DNA of 43,733 nucleotides, taken from assembly GCA_035507915.1 (NCBI GenBank), contig DATJNS010000536.1:1-43733 (forward strand). Reading direction: 5' to 3'. This document shows, piece by piece, positions 16,178 through 24,055 of this stretch. The notes under the pieces are model-generated. The model ran no database searches. It was not told the origin of the DNA and worked only from the letters and a program-made list of their open reading frames with translations. Position 1 is the stretch's first letter; each line of letters begins with the position of its first letter. The DNA comes from JACQAI01 sp035507915 (GTDB lineage: Bacteria > Pseudomonadota > Alphaproteobacteria > Elsterales > Elsteraceae). The position numbers and the translations under genes are program-made.

Positions 16178-18103
16178 ATGCCGACCGGCCGCTCACCCTC
16201 GACGCAGCCTGCGGAAGCCGTCGCGCGCATCGCGGACGCCGAGCGTTGCCTCGCCGCCGGACGCCTCGACGACGCCGCTGCGCTGTGCCGGTCGGTGCTC
16301 GCCGAAGCGCCCGACAACGCCCCGGCGGTCCGGCTGCTCGGTATCGTGCTGGTGCTGCAGGGTGGGTTCGCGGAGGCCCGCCGCCTGCTCGAGCCGATCG
16401 CATCGACGCACGGCGGCGATCCCGACGTCCAGCTGGCGCTGGCCGAGGCGCTATGGGGCTCCGAATCGCCCGCCGCGGCGCTGCCGCGCTTCGAGGCTGC
16501 GCGCGCGCTCGCGCCGGACCGGCCGCGGCTGCGGCTCCGGCTGGGCCAGGCCCTGCTCGCCGCGGGCGACCCGGCGGCGGCGCGCGCCGAGCTCGAGCTC
16601 GCGTTCGCCGGCTTGCCGGGTTCCGCGGTCGCGGCGACCGCGCTCGCCCGGGCGGAAGCCGCGACCGGCGCCGCCGAGGCGGCGATCGCGCATGCCGAGA
16701 CGGCGCTGGCGCTCGCGCCCGAGGACGACGACGCGGCGTTCCAGCTCGGCCAGATCCTGCGCGCGCTGGGGCGGCTCGACGCCGCGATCGCCGCGCTGCG
16801 CGAGGGCGTCCGGCGGGCGCCGGCGAACGCCCTGCTGCGGGTTGCGCTCGGAGATGCGTTGCACGCCGCACGCCGACACGACGCGGCGTTCGCCGAGCTC
16901 CGCGAGGCCGTGCGGCTGGCGCCCGAATGGGCGCTCGCCTGGACGGCGCTCGGCCGCACCGTGCAACGCCTCGGCCGCCTCGGCGAGGCGCTCACCTATT
17001 TTCGGACGGCACGCCGGCTCGACCGCGGCATGCCCGAGCTCGATGCGATCATCGGCAATGCCTTGATCGAAAGCGGCGCGGTCGCCGAGGCGCATGCGCA
17101 CTTCGCCCGCAGCATGGCGAACGCGAGCTGGACGCGCGCCGAAGCGCGGCGCCGCGAGCGGATGCGGATCGGCGTCTTGCTCGCGCCGGGCGCGCACAAC
17201 ACGCCGACCCAGTTCATCCTCGATCCCACATCATACGATCTCGAGCTCGTCTTCATGCTCGACGACTTCGACTATCCGCACGCACGCATGACGGCCAGCT
17301 ACGACGTGCTCTTCAACGCGATCGGCGACCCCGACCGCGCGCATGGCGCGCTCGCCCGCGCGTGCGACGTCGTGGCCGCCGTCGGACTGCCGGTGGTCAA
17401 TCCACCCCGCGAGATCCTCGCGACCACGCGCGAGCGGATGGCGTTGCGCCTGGCGTCGATCGACGGCTGCACAATGCCGCCGACGCACCGCTGCGCGGCC
17501 GCGTCGCTGCGCGAGGGCGCCGCCGGAGACAGGCCCGGCGCGCTCGGCTGGCCGATCCTCGTGCGCCCGGTCGGCAGCCACGGCGGCACCGACCTCGTCA
17601 AGTGCGACACGCCGGCGGCGCTCGCCGCGTGCCTCGACGGCATGACGGCCGCGGACGTCTATGTGACACGCTTCTGCGATTTCCGCTCCCCGGACGGCCG
17701 CTACCGAAAATACCGGTTCATCGTCGTCGCCGGCGACGTGCTGCCCTATCACCTGGCGTTCGGCGATACTTGGCTCGTCCACTACTTCCGAACCGACATG
17801 GCGAGCCAACCGGCGCTGCTCGACGAGGAGGCACGCTTTCTCGCGGACCCTCTGGCCTGCCTCGGCCCGGCCGCCGGGGCGGCCCTCGCCGAGATCGTCC
17901 GCCGGGTGCCGCTCGACTTCTTCGGCCTCGACTGCGCGCTCGATCCGACCGGCCGGCTGATCGTCTTCGAATGCAACGCCGCCATGCTGGTGCACGAGGC
18001 CGACCCGTCGCCGGTCTTCGACTTCAAGCGGGCGCCCGTCGAGCGCATCCGGCGCGCGGTCACCCGGATGCTGGCGTCCCGGGGTCGGTCGATTGTATCA
18101 TAA
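16178..18103 (+). CDS. TPR protein with C-terminal ATP-grasp-like domain
   Basis: A 641-residue protein. Residues about 15-330 are a run of tetratricopeptide repeats (AAGRLDDAAALCRSVLAEAP, AAIAHAETALALAPEDDDAA, RHDAAFAELREAVRLAPEWA). The C-terminal half resembles ATP-grasp enzymes of the RimK type: WPILVRPVGSHGG for nucleotide contacts, then RKYRFIVVAGDVLPYHLAFG, and VFECNAAMLVH, where Glu598 and Asn600 match the usual Mg-binding pair. Such domains ligate amino acids, peptides or acids using ATP; substrate and partner here are unknown. The start is ATG 16178 (upstream AGGG, weak). The product is followed by a small secreted protein gene 58 bases downstream. High Ala/Arg content in the repeats reflects the GC bias. 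Confidence 0.75.
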   Translation: MPTGRSPSTQPAEAVARIADAERCLAAGRLDDAAALCRSVLAEAPDNAPAVRLLGIVLVLQGGFAEARRLLEPIASTHGGDPDVQLALAEALWGSESPAAALPRFEAARALAPDRPRLRLRLGQALLAAGDPAAARAELELAFAGLPGSAVAATALARAEAATGAAEAAIAHAETALALAPEDDDAAFQLGQILRALGRLDAAIAALREGVRRAPANALLRVALGDALHAARRHDAAFAELREAVRLAPEWALAWTALGRTVQRLGRLGEALTYFRTARRLDRGMPELDAIIGNALIESGAVAEAHAHFARSMANASWTRAEARRRERMRIGVLLAPGAHNTPTQFILDPTSYDLELVFMLDDFDYPHARMTASYDVLFNAIGDPDRAHGALARACDVVAAVGLPVVNPPREILATTRERMALRLASIDGCTMPPTHRCAAASLREGAAGDRPGALGWPILVRPVGSHGGTDLVKCDTPAALAACLDGMTAADVYVTRFCDFRSPDGRYRKYRFIVVAGDVLPYHLAFGDTWLVHYFRTDMASQPALLDEEARFLADPLACLGPAAGAALAEIVRRVPLDFFGLDCALDPTGRLIVFECNAAMLVHEADPSPVFDFKRAPVERIRRAVTRMLASRGRSIVS

Positions 18104-18161
18104 TACCCTACTGGTTGAGGCTTCGACTTGACCCGACAGCCCCCCAGGGTTTTTATGCACC

Positions 18162-18464
18162 ATGCTGTCCTCGATTAGGACTGGCGCCCTGTGCGCGATG
18201 GTGTTGCTGCCGTCGATGGCGGCCGCGCAGCAGGTGCTGCTGATCAATCCGACGACCCCGCCGCCGCCGATCGACCTGTCGCGCCCCGCGCTGGTCGCGC
18301 CGCGGACGCCCTTGCCGCCATCCGCCACGGCGGACGGCCTCAAGATGCCTGACCTGAGCGGCCCGACCTTGATGCCCAGCCTGGCGATGCCGCCGGTCGA
18401 CCCGATCCCAACCGAACGCCGCCAGGAGCCGGTGCCGGCGCTGCGGCTGCGCATTCCGCTCTAG
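18162..18464 (+). CDS. Small secreted Pro-rich protein
   Basis: A 100-residue protein with a signal peptide (LCAMVLLPSMAAAQQ) and a mature part rich in Pro, Leu and Ala (INPTTPPPPIDLSRPALVAP) with no cysteine and no recognisable domain. It is probably exported and unstructured. A TTGACC at 18128-18133, a 17-base spacer and TTTTAT at 18151-18156 suggest a promoter only a few bases before the ATG, so the mRNA may be leaderless; no ribosome-binding site is seen. It lies just after the TPR/ATP-grasp gene and faces the HD gene, which ends at 18496. Confidence 0.6.
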   Translation: MLSSIRTGALCAMVLLPSMAAAQQVLLINPTTPPPPIDLSRPALVAPRTPLPPSATADGLKMPDLSGPTLMPSLAMPPVDPIPTERRQEPVPALRLRIPL

Positions 18465-18495
18465 GCTCACACCGGCCGGTCGCGGCCGCGACGCC

Positions 18496-19143
18496 TCACC
18501 GTTTGCCGCCGAGCAGCAGATAGCGCCGCCACCACGCGACGCGCGCCGCCGCCTCGTCGAGCAGCTCGATCGGCTTGGTCCACAGCGCGCCGCGAAAGCC
18601 GAGGCCGATCTCGCGCCGCGCCGCGGGCTCGGGCCAGCGCATCAGCTGCACGGCCTCCGACACCGCGGCGATCCGGTCGGCGCGCTTGATCGCGTCGTGA
18701 TGCCGTGCCGGGACCTCGGGCGGCAGCCCCATCGCCAATCTGAGCGCGCGGTCGAGACGCGTCTTCAGCTCGCGCAGGCCGGCCTCGGCGAACAACCGTC
18801 CATAAGGCGTGCAGATGTCGCCCAGCCCGGCGCCCTCGTGCAGATCGTGCGCGAGCGCCCAACGGCGCGCCTCGAGCGGCGCGCCGGGCCACACCAGCTC
18901 GCTGAGGATGCGCTCGGTCAGCAGCATGTGGCAGAGATCGTTGTAGGCGACCTCGCCCTTGGTCTGGCCGCCCCACCGCGGCACGCGGCTCGCGCCATAG
19001 ACCCAGTCGTCGAGCTCGATGTCGATCGCCGCCGGGTCGTAGAGATTGACCAGACGGTCGGAGCGCATGCGCAGGTTGACGCGCGGCGCATCGAGATGCG
19101 TCGGCACGATCGAGCGCGCGGCGGCGCGGCGGCGTTCGGTCAT
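18496..19143 (-). CDS. HD-domain phosphohydrolase (YfbR-like)
   Basis: A 215-residue protein with the metal-binding HD pattern: His in AYNDLCHMLLTERIL, then LAHDLHEGAGLGDICTPYG (the HD doublet and a distal Asp), all in the order seen in YfbR-type 5'-nucleotidases and phage-encoded HD hydrolases. The N-terminal WGGQTKGEVAYND precedes the first His. It may hydrolyse deoxynucleoside monophosphates, but the substrate is not shown by the sequence. The start at 19143 lacks a clear ribosome-binding site. The next upstream gene on the strand is an EamA transporter, 56 bases away, so the two may be co-transcribed. Confidence 0.82.
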   Translation of the reverse strand: MTERRRAAARSIVPTHLDAPRVNLRMRSDRLVNLYDPAAIDIELDDWVYGASRVPRWGGQTKGEVAYNDLCHMLLTERILSELVWPGAPLEARRWALAHDLHEGAGLGDICTPYGRLFAEAGLRELKTRLDRALRLAMGLPPEVPARHHDAIKRADRIAAVSEAVQLMRWPEPAARREIGLGFRGALWTKPIELLDEAAARVAWWRRYLLLGGKR

Positions 19144-19199
19144 CGTCGACAGGGTGGGGCATCGTCCGGGCGCCGGCAACCTCGACCCGCGGCGCCCGC

Positions 19200-20123
19200 T
19201 CAGGCGCGCAACCCCGTCAATCCGATGCCGGCAGCGATCAGGACGAAGCCGAGCCCCTGAAACCACTCGAACGGCTCGCCGAGCAGCAGCACCGCGAGCA
19301 CGGTGCCGAACACCGGCATCAGATGGAAGAACTGGCCGGCGCGGGTCGGGCCGATCAGCTCGACCCCGCGATTGTAGAACATGTAGGCGAGGCACGACGG
19401 AAACAGCGCCAGATAGCCGATCGCCAGCAGGCCGGCGGCGCTCGGTCGGGTCGGCGCGCCCGACAGGTGCTCCCAGAGGTAGAGCGGCAGCAGCAGCGCC
19501 GCGCCGAACGCGAAGCTCGCCGCGAGGAAGCTCAGCGGATGCACCGGCGGCCGCTTGCGCAGCAGCGTCGAATAGAGCGCGTACGACAGCACCGCGACGA
19601 GCACCCACGGATCGCCGGGGCCGAGCGCAAAGGCGAGGAGGAGCTGCGGCGTGCCGCGCGTCACGATCACGGCCACGCCAGCCAACGACACCACGATGCC
19701 GGCGAGCTGCAGCGGGCGCGCGCGCTCGCCGAACAGCGCGAAGCACCACACGAGGATCACGAGCGGCATCGCCGACTGCAGCAGCAGCGCGTTGATCGCC
19801 GTCGTCGACTGGAGCCCCAGGTAGGTCAGCGCGCTGTAGGCCGACACCCCGAGGCCGGACAGGAGCAGCAGCACCGGCCAATGACGCCGCAGCACCGCCG
19901 CGTCCCGGCGCAGATGCGGCCACGCGAAGCCGAGCACCAGGACCAGGCTGCCGGTCCAACGCCAGAAGGCGAGCCCGAACGGCGGCACGGTGCCGTGCAC
20001 CGCGCGCCCGACGATGAAGTTGCCGGCCCAGAACAGGCTCGCTGCCGCGAGCAGCAGACGCGGCGCGTGCCACAGCCGCCCGGCGCCGTCGGTCGGCCCG
20101 GTCTGGCGCAGCCGCGCCGTCAT
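19200..20123 (-). CDS. EamA/DMT family transporter
   Basis: A 307-residue integral membrane protein with about ten hydrophobic segments and two EamA repeats: AAASLFWAGNFIVGRAVHG with GLQSTTAINALLLQSAMPLV in the first, and FNAGV-type AYMFYNRGVELIGPTRAGQ with LGEPFEWFQGLGFVLIAAGI in the second. The family exports or imports small metabolites such as amino acids or nucleotide precursors; the substrate is unknown. The ATG at 20121-20123 is the first in frame. It lies upstream of the HD phosphohydrolase and downstream of HU on the same strand. Confidence 0.92.
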   Translation of the reverse strand: MTARLRQTGPTDGAGRLWHAPRLLLAAASLFWAGNFIVGRAVHGTVPPFGLAFWRWTGSLVLVLGFAWPHLRRDAAVLRRHWPVLLLLSGLGVSAYSALTYLGLQSTTAINALLLQSAMPLVILVWCFALFGERARPLQLAGIVVSLAGVAVIVTRGTPQLLLAFALGPGDPWVLVAVLSYALYSTLLRKRPPVHPLSFLAASFAFGAALLLPLYLWEHLSGAPTRPSAAGLLAIGYLALFPSCLAYMFYNRGVELIGPTRAGQFFHLMPVFGTVLAVLLLGEPFEWFQGLGFVLIAAGIGLTGLRA

Positions 20124-20187
20124 GATCGCTGGGACGGAGCCGCCGCGCCGCCTCCCCGCGCGGCGATGCGGGCCGCCGAGGTCGGCG

Positions 20188-20490
20188 CTAGATCGCTTCC
20201 TTGAGGTCCTTGGCGGCCCGGAAGGCGACCTTCTTGCTCGCCTTGATCTTGATCGCTTCGCCGGTCGCCGGGTTGCGGCCCATCCGCGCGGCGCGCTTGC
20301 GCACGACCAGGATGCCGAGCCCGCCGATCCGGATGCGCTCGCCCTTCTTCAGATGCTTGACGACGAGACCGACGACGTCGTTGAGGATCGCGTCGCATTG
20401 CTTCTTCGGCATCTCGTGGGCCTCCGCCAGCGCGGCGGCGAGATGCTTCAGGGTGACAGTCGTGGTCGCCTTTTTTGTCGTTGCTGGCAT
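20188..20490 (-). CDS. HU family DNA-binding protein
   Basis: A 100-residue histone-like protein. The N-terminal arm is Lys/Thr-rich, followed by the helix pair (LKHLAAALAEAHEMPKKQCD) and the diagnostic RIGGLGILVVRKRAARMGRN, then PATGEAIKIKASKKVAFRAA. The beta-arm loop with Arg-Asn-Pro intercalates in DNA in this family. It is longer than the usual 90 residues because of a short N-terminal extension. It would bend DNA and help nucleoid structure. No neighbour suggests a special role. Confidence 0.93.
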   Translation of the reverse strand: MPATTKKATTTVTLKHLAAALAEAHEMPKKQCDAILNDVVGLVVKHLKKGERIRIGGLGILVVRKRAARMGRNPATGEAIKIKASKKVAFRAAKDLKEAI

Positions 20491-20589
20491 GGCTGGCGCA
20501 CTCGCTGTTCGGGATGAATTGGCGCTGGGTAGAAATCACGCTTCGCGCCGGAACACAAGGTCTTGCATGCGCCGCGCGCGCGATTCGGG

Positions 20590-21018
20590 CTAGAGCGCGT
20601 CCGCCGTGGTTTCGTCGCCACGGCCGTTGGCCAGCGCGCTGCGCACCGCGCGCTGCAGCTCGCCGGCGCGATAGGGCTTGCGCAGCATCGCGCCGTGGAC
20701 GCCCGCGGCGTTGGCTTGCGCGGCAGCCCATGAGTAGCCGCTGGTGTAGAGCACCTTGAGATCGGGCCGCACCGACTTCGCCCACGCGGCGAGACCGAAG
20801 CCGTCGAGCGCCCCCGGCATCACGATGTCGGTGAACAGGAGCCCGACCGAGGCGTCGTGGGTCAGGATGCCGATGGCCTCGTCGGCATCACCCGCCACCA
20901 GCACGCGATAGCCGGACTCGTGGAGCGCCTCGGAGGTGACAAGCTGGATCAACGGCTCGTCCTCGACCACGAGGATGGTCACGCGCGGCTCGCCCTCGAC
21001 GTGGCACGCCTGGCCCAT
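20590..21018 (-). CDS. Stand-alone response-regulator receiver protein
   Basis: A 142-residue single-domain receiver. The acidic pocket (VVEDEP, Glu19-Asp20), phosphoacceptor Asp64 (FTDIVMPG), Thr92 (YTSGYS) and Lys114 (LRKPYR) are all in place, and there is no output domain. It probably acts by protein contacts in phosphotransfer. It is 137 bases downstream of the hybrid histidine kinase on the same strand, which suggests it is the partner. The start is ATG 21016-21018 (GAGGG upstream); a GTG at codon 13 is an alternative. Confidence 0.9.
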   Translation of the reverse strand: MGQACHVEGEPRVTILVVEDEPLIQLVTSEALHESGYRVLVAGDADEAIGILTHDASVGLLFTDIVMPGALDGFGLAAWAKSVRPDLKVLYTSGYSWAAAQANAAGVHGAMLRKPYRAGELQRAVRSALANGRGDETTADAL

Positions 21019-21155
21019 CCCGCCTTTCCCTCAGGGACCTCCCCGCGACAAGAAACGATGTCACGGCCGCGGCGATCCTGGCAATCGGCCAAATCACCGA
21101 ATCACCGCGCCGATGGGGCACGCAACCTGCCCCAACCGCGCGGAGCGCGCCGGGC

Positions 21156-23192
21156 TCAGCCCGCCAGCATGGCGCCCAGCTCGCGCATCAGATCGGCCTG
21201 CCGGAACGGCTTCGACAGGCGCGGAAACTCGGGCATCCCCGCGACCGTCTCGATGACCGCGCTGGGATCGCCCGAGATCAGCAGCACCTTGACCGCCGGG
21301 CGCAGGCGCTTGGCCTCGCGCGCCACCTCGAGGCCGGTGACGCCGCCCGGCATCGCGACGTCGCAGATCACCAGGTCGATCCCCGCGCCGCTCATCAGCC
21401 AGTCGAGCGCAGCGGAACCGTCGCCGGCTTCCAGCACCTCGTAGTCGTGCTCGCGCAACGTCGCCGCGATGGTGGCCCGCACGTCGGCCTCGTCGTCGAC
21501 CAGGAGCACGGCGCGGGTCGCCCCCGCCACCGCCGGAATCGCCCCGGTCATGACCTCCGCGACCACCTGCTCGGCGGCGCACGGCAGCGTGAGCGTCACG
21601 GTCGTGCCGGCGCCCAGCTTGCTGTCGATCGCGACCTCGCCGCCGGACTGCTGGATGAAGCCGTAGACCTGGCTCAGCCCGAGGCCGGTTCCCTTGCCGA
21701 TCTCCTTGGTCGTGAAGAAGGGTTGGAACGCCTGCTCGACGACCTCGGTCGACATGCCGGTGCCGGTGTCGGCGACGGCGACCTCGATCTTCGCGGCAGT
21801 CCCCTGGGTCTCGATGGCGCGCGTGCGGATCGACAGCGTGCCGCCGTTCGGCATGGCGTCACGCGCGTTGATGGCCAGGTTGAGCAGCGCGGACTCGAGC
21901 TGCGCTGGATCGACGAGGCACCAATCGGGCACGGCGGCCAAGCGGTACCGCTGTTCGATCTGCGTGCCGATCGCCTGCCGGATCAGCGGCATCATCTTCC
22001 GGATCAGCGCGTTGACCGCGATCGGGCGCGGCTGCAGGGGCTGCCGGCGCGCGAACGCGAGCAGCTGCTGGATCAGATGGCCGCCGCGCTCGACCGCCCC
22101 GAGCGCGACCTGGAGCGCCTGCGTCGCGCGCTCGTCGTTGCGCACGCGCTTCGCGGCGATCTCGAGATTGCCCAGGATCACGGTCAGCAGATTGTTGAAG
22201 TCGTGCGCCATGCCGCCGGTCATGCGGCCGACGATCTCGAGGCGCTGCGCCTCCTCGAGCGTCTGCTCCGCCTTGCGACGTTGCGCGATGTCGCGCGCGA
22301 CCAGACCGGCCAGGAGCAGCGCCGCGAGCACGCTCAAGCCGCCGGTGCCGAACGTGATCAGGCTCGAGCGCAGCAGCGGCTCCTCGATCTCCGCGCGCGG
22401 CACCGCGTAGTGGACCGACCAGCCCGACAGCCGGGACACGTAGTAGGGCACGATCGCTTCGGCGCCGTTCGCCAGCTGGCCCGAATAGATGCCTTCGAGG
22501 CGGCCCGACGCCAGAGCCTGACGGGCGTTGGGCGACGACGCCGTGCCGGTCAGGTCTTCCGAGCCGCGGGTGCTGACGATGATGTTGCCGTCGCGGTCGA
22601 CCAGCAAGCCCGTCCAGCTGCTCGGGATGTTGTCGGCGAGCAGGATGCGCTTCAGCGAGTTGACGTCGAAAACCGCCGCCAGGGCGTAGGGCACGGCGTT
22701 GCCCTGCACCACGGGGACCCACGTCGAGACCAAGGGCTTGCGCGTGAGCGCCCCCTGGTTGACCAGTCCCGAGATCACCGGGCGGCGCATGCGCGCGCAC
22801 TCGGCCGGCAGGTCCCGGTTCAGCAGGGCGGGCAGCAGGCTGCCCATGGGCCGGAGCGTGTTGAAGATCTCGCGGCCGGAGACCGGATCAGCGAGCAGGA
22901 TGTTGGTGATGTTCGGTTCGGTGGCGACCACGCGCTGCGTCTGATCGTAGAAGCGATCCAGGTTGCCGGTGCGCAACGGATCGGCGTAGCTCAGGATCTG
23001 CAGCACCTTGATCTCGCCGTAGAGCTGGCGGTCGAGCTCCTCGATCACCTGCTTGACCCGCGCCTGGGTATTGCGCTCGAAGGTCTGGCGCTCCTGCCGC
23101 GTCGCGTTGAGCGCCTGAACCGTCGCGAAGATCAGGATCGGCAGGAGGACTGCCAGAAGCAGGATGACCAGGGAAAGCCGCAGGCTTCTCAT
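21156..23192 (-). CDS. Hybrid sensor histidine kinase with periplasmic dCache-like sensor
   Basis: A 678-residue membrane kinase. TM1 is at about 5-27, a periplasmic sensing region follows to about 275 (LLVDRDGNIIVSTRGSEDLT is typical of Cache domains), and TM2 at about 280-298. The HisKA-type H-box GGMAHDFNNLLTVILGN has His330; the catalytic domain shows N-box NLAINARDAMPNGG and G-box regions GTGMSTEVVEQAF and GKGTGLGLSQVYGF. The receiver is C-terminal, with VLLVDDEADVR and the Asp of VICDVAMPGG. It would phosphorylate itself and the downstream receiver. ATG 23190-23192 was chosen; a start 36 bases upstream is also possible. The ligand is unknown. Confidence 0.93.
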   Translation of the reverse strand: MRSLRLSLVILLLAVLLPILIFATVQALNATRQERQTFERNTQARVKQVIEELDRQLYGEIKVLQILSYADPLRTGNLDRFYDQTQRVVATEPNITNILLADPVSGREIFNTLRPMGSLLPALLNRDLPAECARMRRPVISGLVNQGALTRKPLVSTWVPVVQGNAVPYALAAVFDVNSLKRILLADNIPSSWTGLLVDRDGNIIVSTRGSEDLTGTASSPNARQALASGRLEGIYSGQLANGAEAIVPYYVSRLSGWSVHYAVPRAEIEEPLLRSSLITFGTGGLSVLAALLLAGLVARDIAQRRKAEQTLEEAQRLEIVGRMTGGMAHDFNNLLTVILGNLEIAAKRVRNDERATQALQVALGAVERGGHLIQQLLAFARRQPLQPRPIAVNALIRKMMPLIRQAIGTQIEQRYRLAAVPDWCLVDPAQLESALLNLAINARDAMPNGGTLSIRTRAIETQGTAAKIEVAVADTGTGMSTEVVEQAFQPFFTTKEIGKGTGLGLSQVYGFIQQSGGEVAIDSKLGAGTTVTLTLPCAAEQVVAEVMTGAIPAVAGATRAVLLVDDEADVRATIAATLREHDYEVLEAGDGSAALDWLMSGAGIDLVICDVAMPGGVTGLEVAREAKRLRPAVKVLLISGDPSAVIETVAGMPEFPRLSKPFRQADLMRELGAMLAG

Positions 23193-23333
23193 CGCCGAGA
23201 CACGCTTCCAGCGCCTCCGCCGACGCATTGGGCCGCTGATGCCCGAGAGGCTTAACCAAAAATAGTTGCGCCTCGGTAAATCGCGGCGCCAACGCGCATC
23301 GGCTCGAGCCTAGCGTGCCCGACCGGCCGGCCG

Positions 23334-23364
23334 AAAGCAAAAGCCCCGGCCGAACGGCCGGGGC
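23334..23364 (-). terminator. Rho-independent terminator
   Basis: The stem GCCCCGGCC/GGCCGGGGC (nine perfect pairs, 23343-23351 and 23356-23364) has the loop GAAC on the + strand. On the - strand the hairpin is followed by TTTTGCTTT (23342-23334). It lies 23 bases downstream of the stop of the 23388-23765 gene, which is transcribed in that direction. Confidence 0.85.
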
Positions 23365-23387
23365 CCTGCTTCGACCGGCGCGAGACG

Positions 23388-23765
23388 TCACGCCGAATGG
23401 TAGAGGCCGTCCCTGACCTTCACGAGCTTCGACTTCTTCAAACCCGTGAGCGCATTGTGGACCTGCGGCGAGCTCAATCCGGTGTGCTCGACGATCTTCG
23501 CGGGCTTGATCCCCTTGGCAGCCTTGATGGCTTCCAACACGCCGGTGCGCACACCGCCATACGCGACCTTGCGGCCGCTGCGCGCCGCCCGCGGCCGGCC
23601 GCGCCGGCCGCTGATTGAATCGAGCAACGCCTCGTCGGCATCGACCTTCGCCAGTTGCTTCTGGAGCGCGGCGATCTGATGCTCGAGATCCTTGCGGCGC
23701 GCGTTGAGCTCCGACCTAGCCTTGGTGAGGTTGTTCTTGATCTGGTCGAAAACCGAGGCAGCCAT
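23388..23765 (-). CDS. Small coiled-coil / AT-hook-like / winged-helix DNA-binding protein
   Basis: A 125-residue protein with three parts. Residues 1-50 are a probable coiled coil (KARSELNARRKDLEHQIAAL). Residues 53-66 are basic (GRRGRPR, an AT-hook core, then ARSGRK). Residues about 68-125 look like a winged helix-turn-helix (TGVLEAIKAAKGIKPAKIVE, then GLSSPQVHNALTGLKKS and a KVRDGLYH wing). It probably oligomerises through the coil and binds AT-rich DNA. An intrinsic terminator lies 24 bases downstream and an AT-rich region upstream with dyad and direct repeats, so it may be a nucleoid-type regulator and may autoregulate. No named family recognised. Confidence 0.75.
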   Translation of the reverse strand: MAASVFDQIKNNLTKARSELNARRKDLEHQIAALQKQLAKVDADEALLDSISGRRGRPRAARSGRKVAYGGVRTGVLEAIKAAKGIKPAKIVEHTGLSSPQVHNALTGLKKSKLVKVRDGLYHSA

Positions 23766-23882
23766 GTTTAATTTTCCCGAATTGTTAAGGGCGAACGTGC
23801 AAGCTTCTTACAATACATAGACCATAAAGAAAACCACAGGCAACAAGTCTCACCAACAGTTCTCGGGGACCAGGTCAGCAAA

Positions 23883-23925
23883 TCGCGCAGAGGTCGCGCA
23901 ATCAGAAAGTAGCAATTCAAATTGC
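23883..23925. promoter_or_regulatory. AT-rich control region with direct repeats and dyad
   Basis: The 290-base gap 23766-24055 is markedly AT-rich in its first 180 bases, unlike its surroundings. Within it TCGCGCA is repeated at 23883-23889 and 23894-23900, 11 bases apart (about one helical turn). GCAATT and AATTGC (23912-23917 and 23920-23925) form a perfect dyad. It lies between the divergent coiled-coil/wHTH gene and the LLM oxidoreductase gene and could hold their promoters. Confidence 0.5.
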
Positions 23926-24055
23926 ATATTCTCTTTTATTCGATGGCGCGTGTGCCTTTCCAATACCGGGCGCGACGGTCTGGCGGTCCGGTCGACAAGC
24001 CCGGAGGCTTTGGGCTATCCCCGTGCCTGCGCCGACAATGGAGGAACCCGACGCC

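Noticed and set aside
18471..18492. Palindromes ACCGGCCGGT and GTCGCGGCCGCGAC between convergent genes
   Set aside because: Short GC-only palindromes are expected by chance at this base composition.
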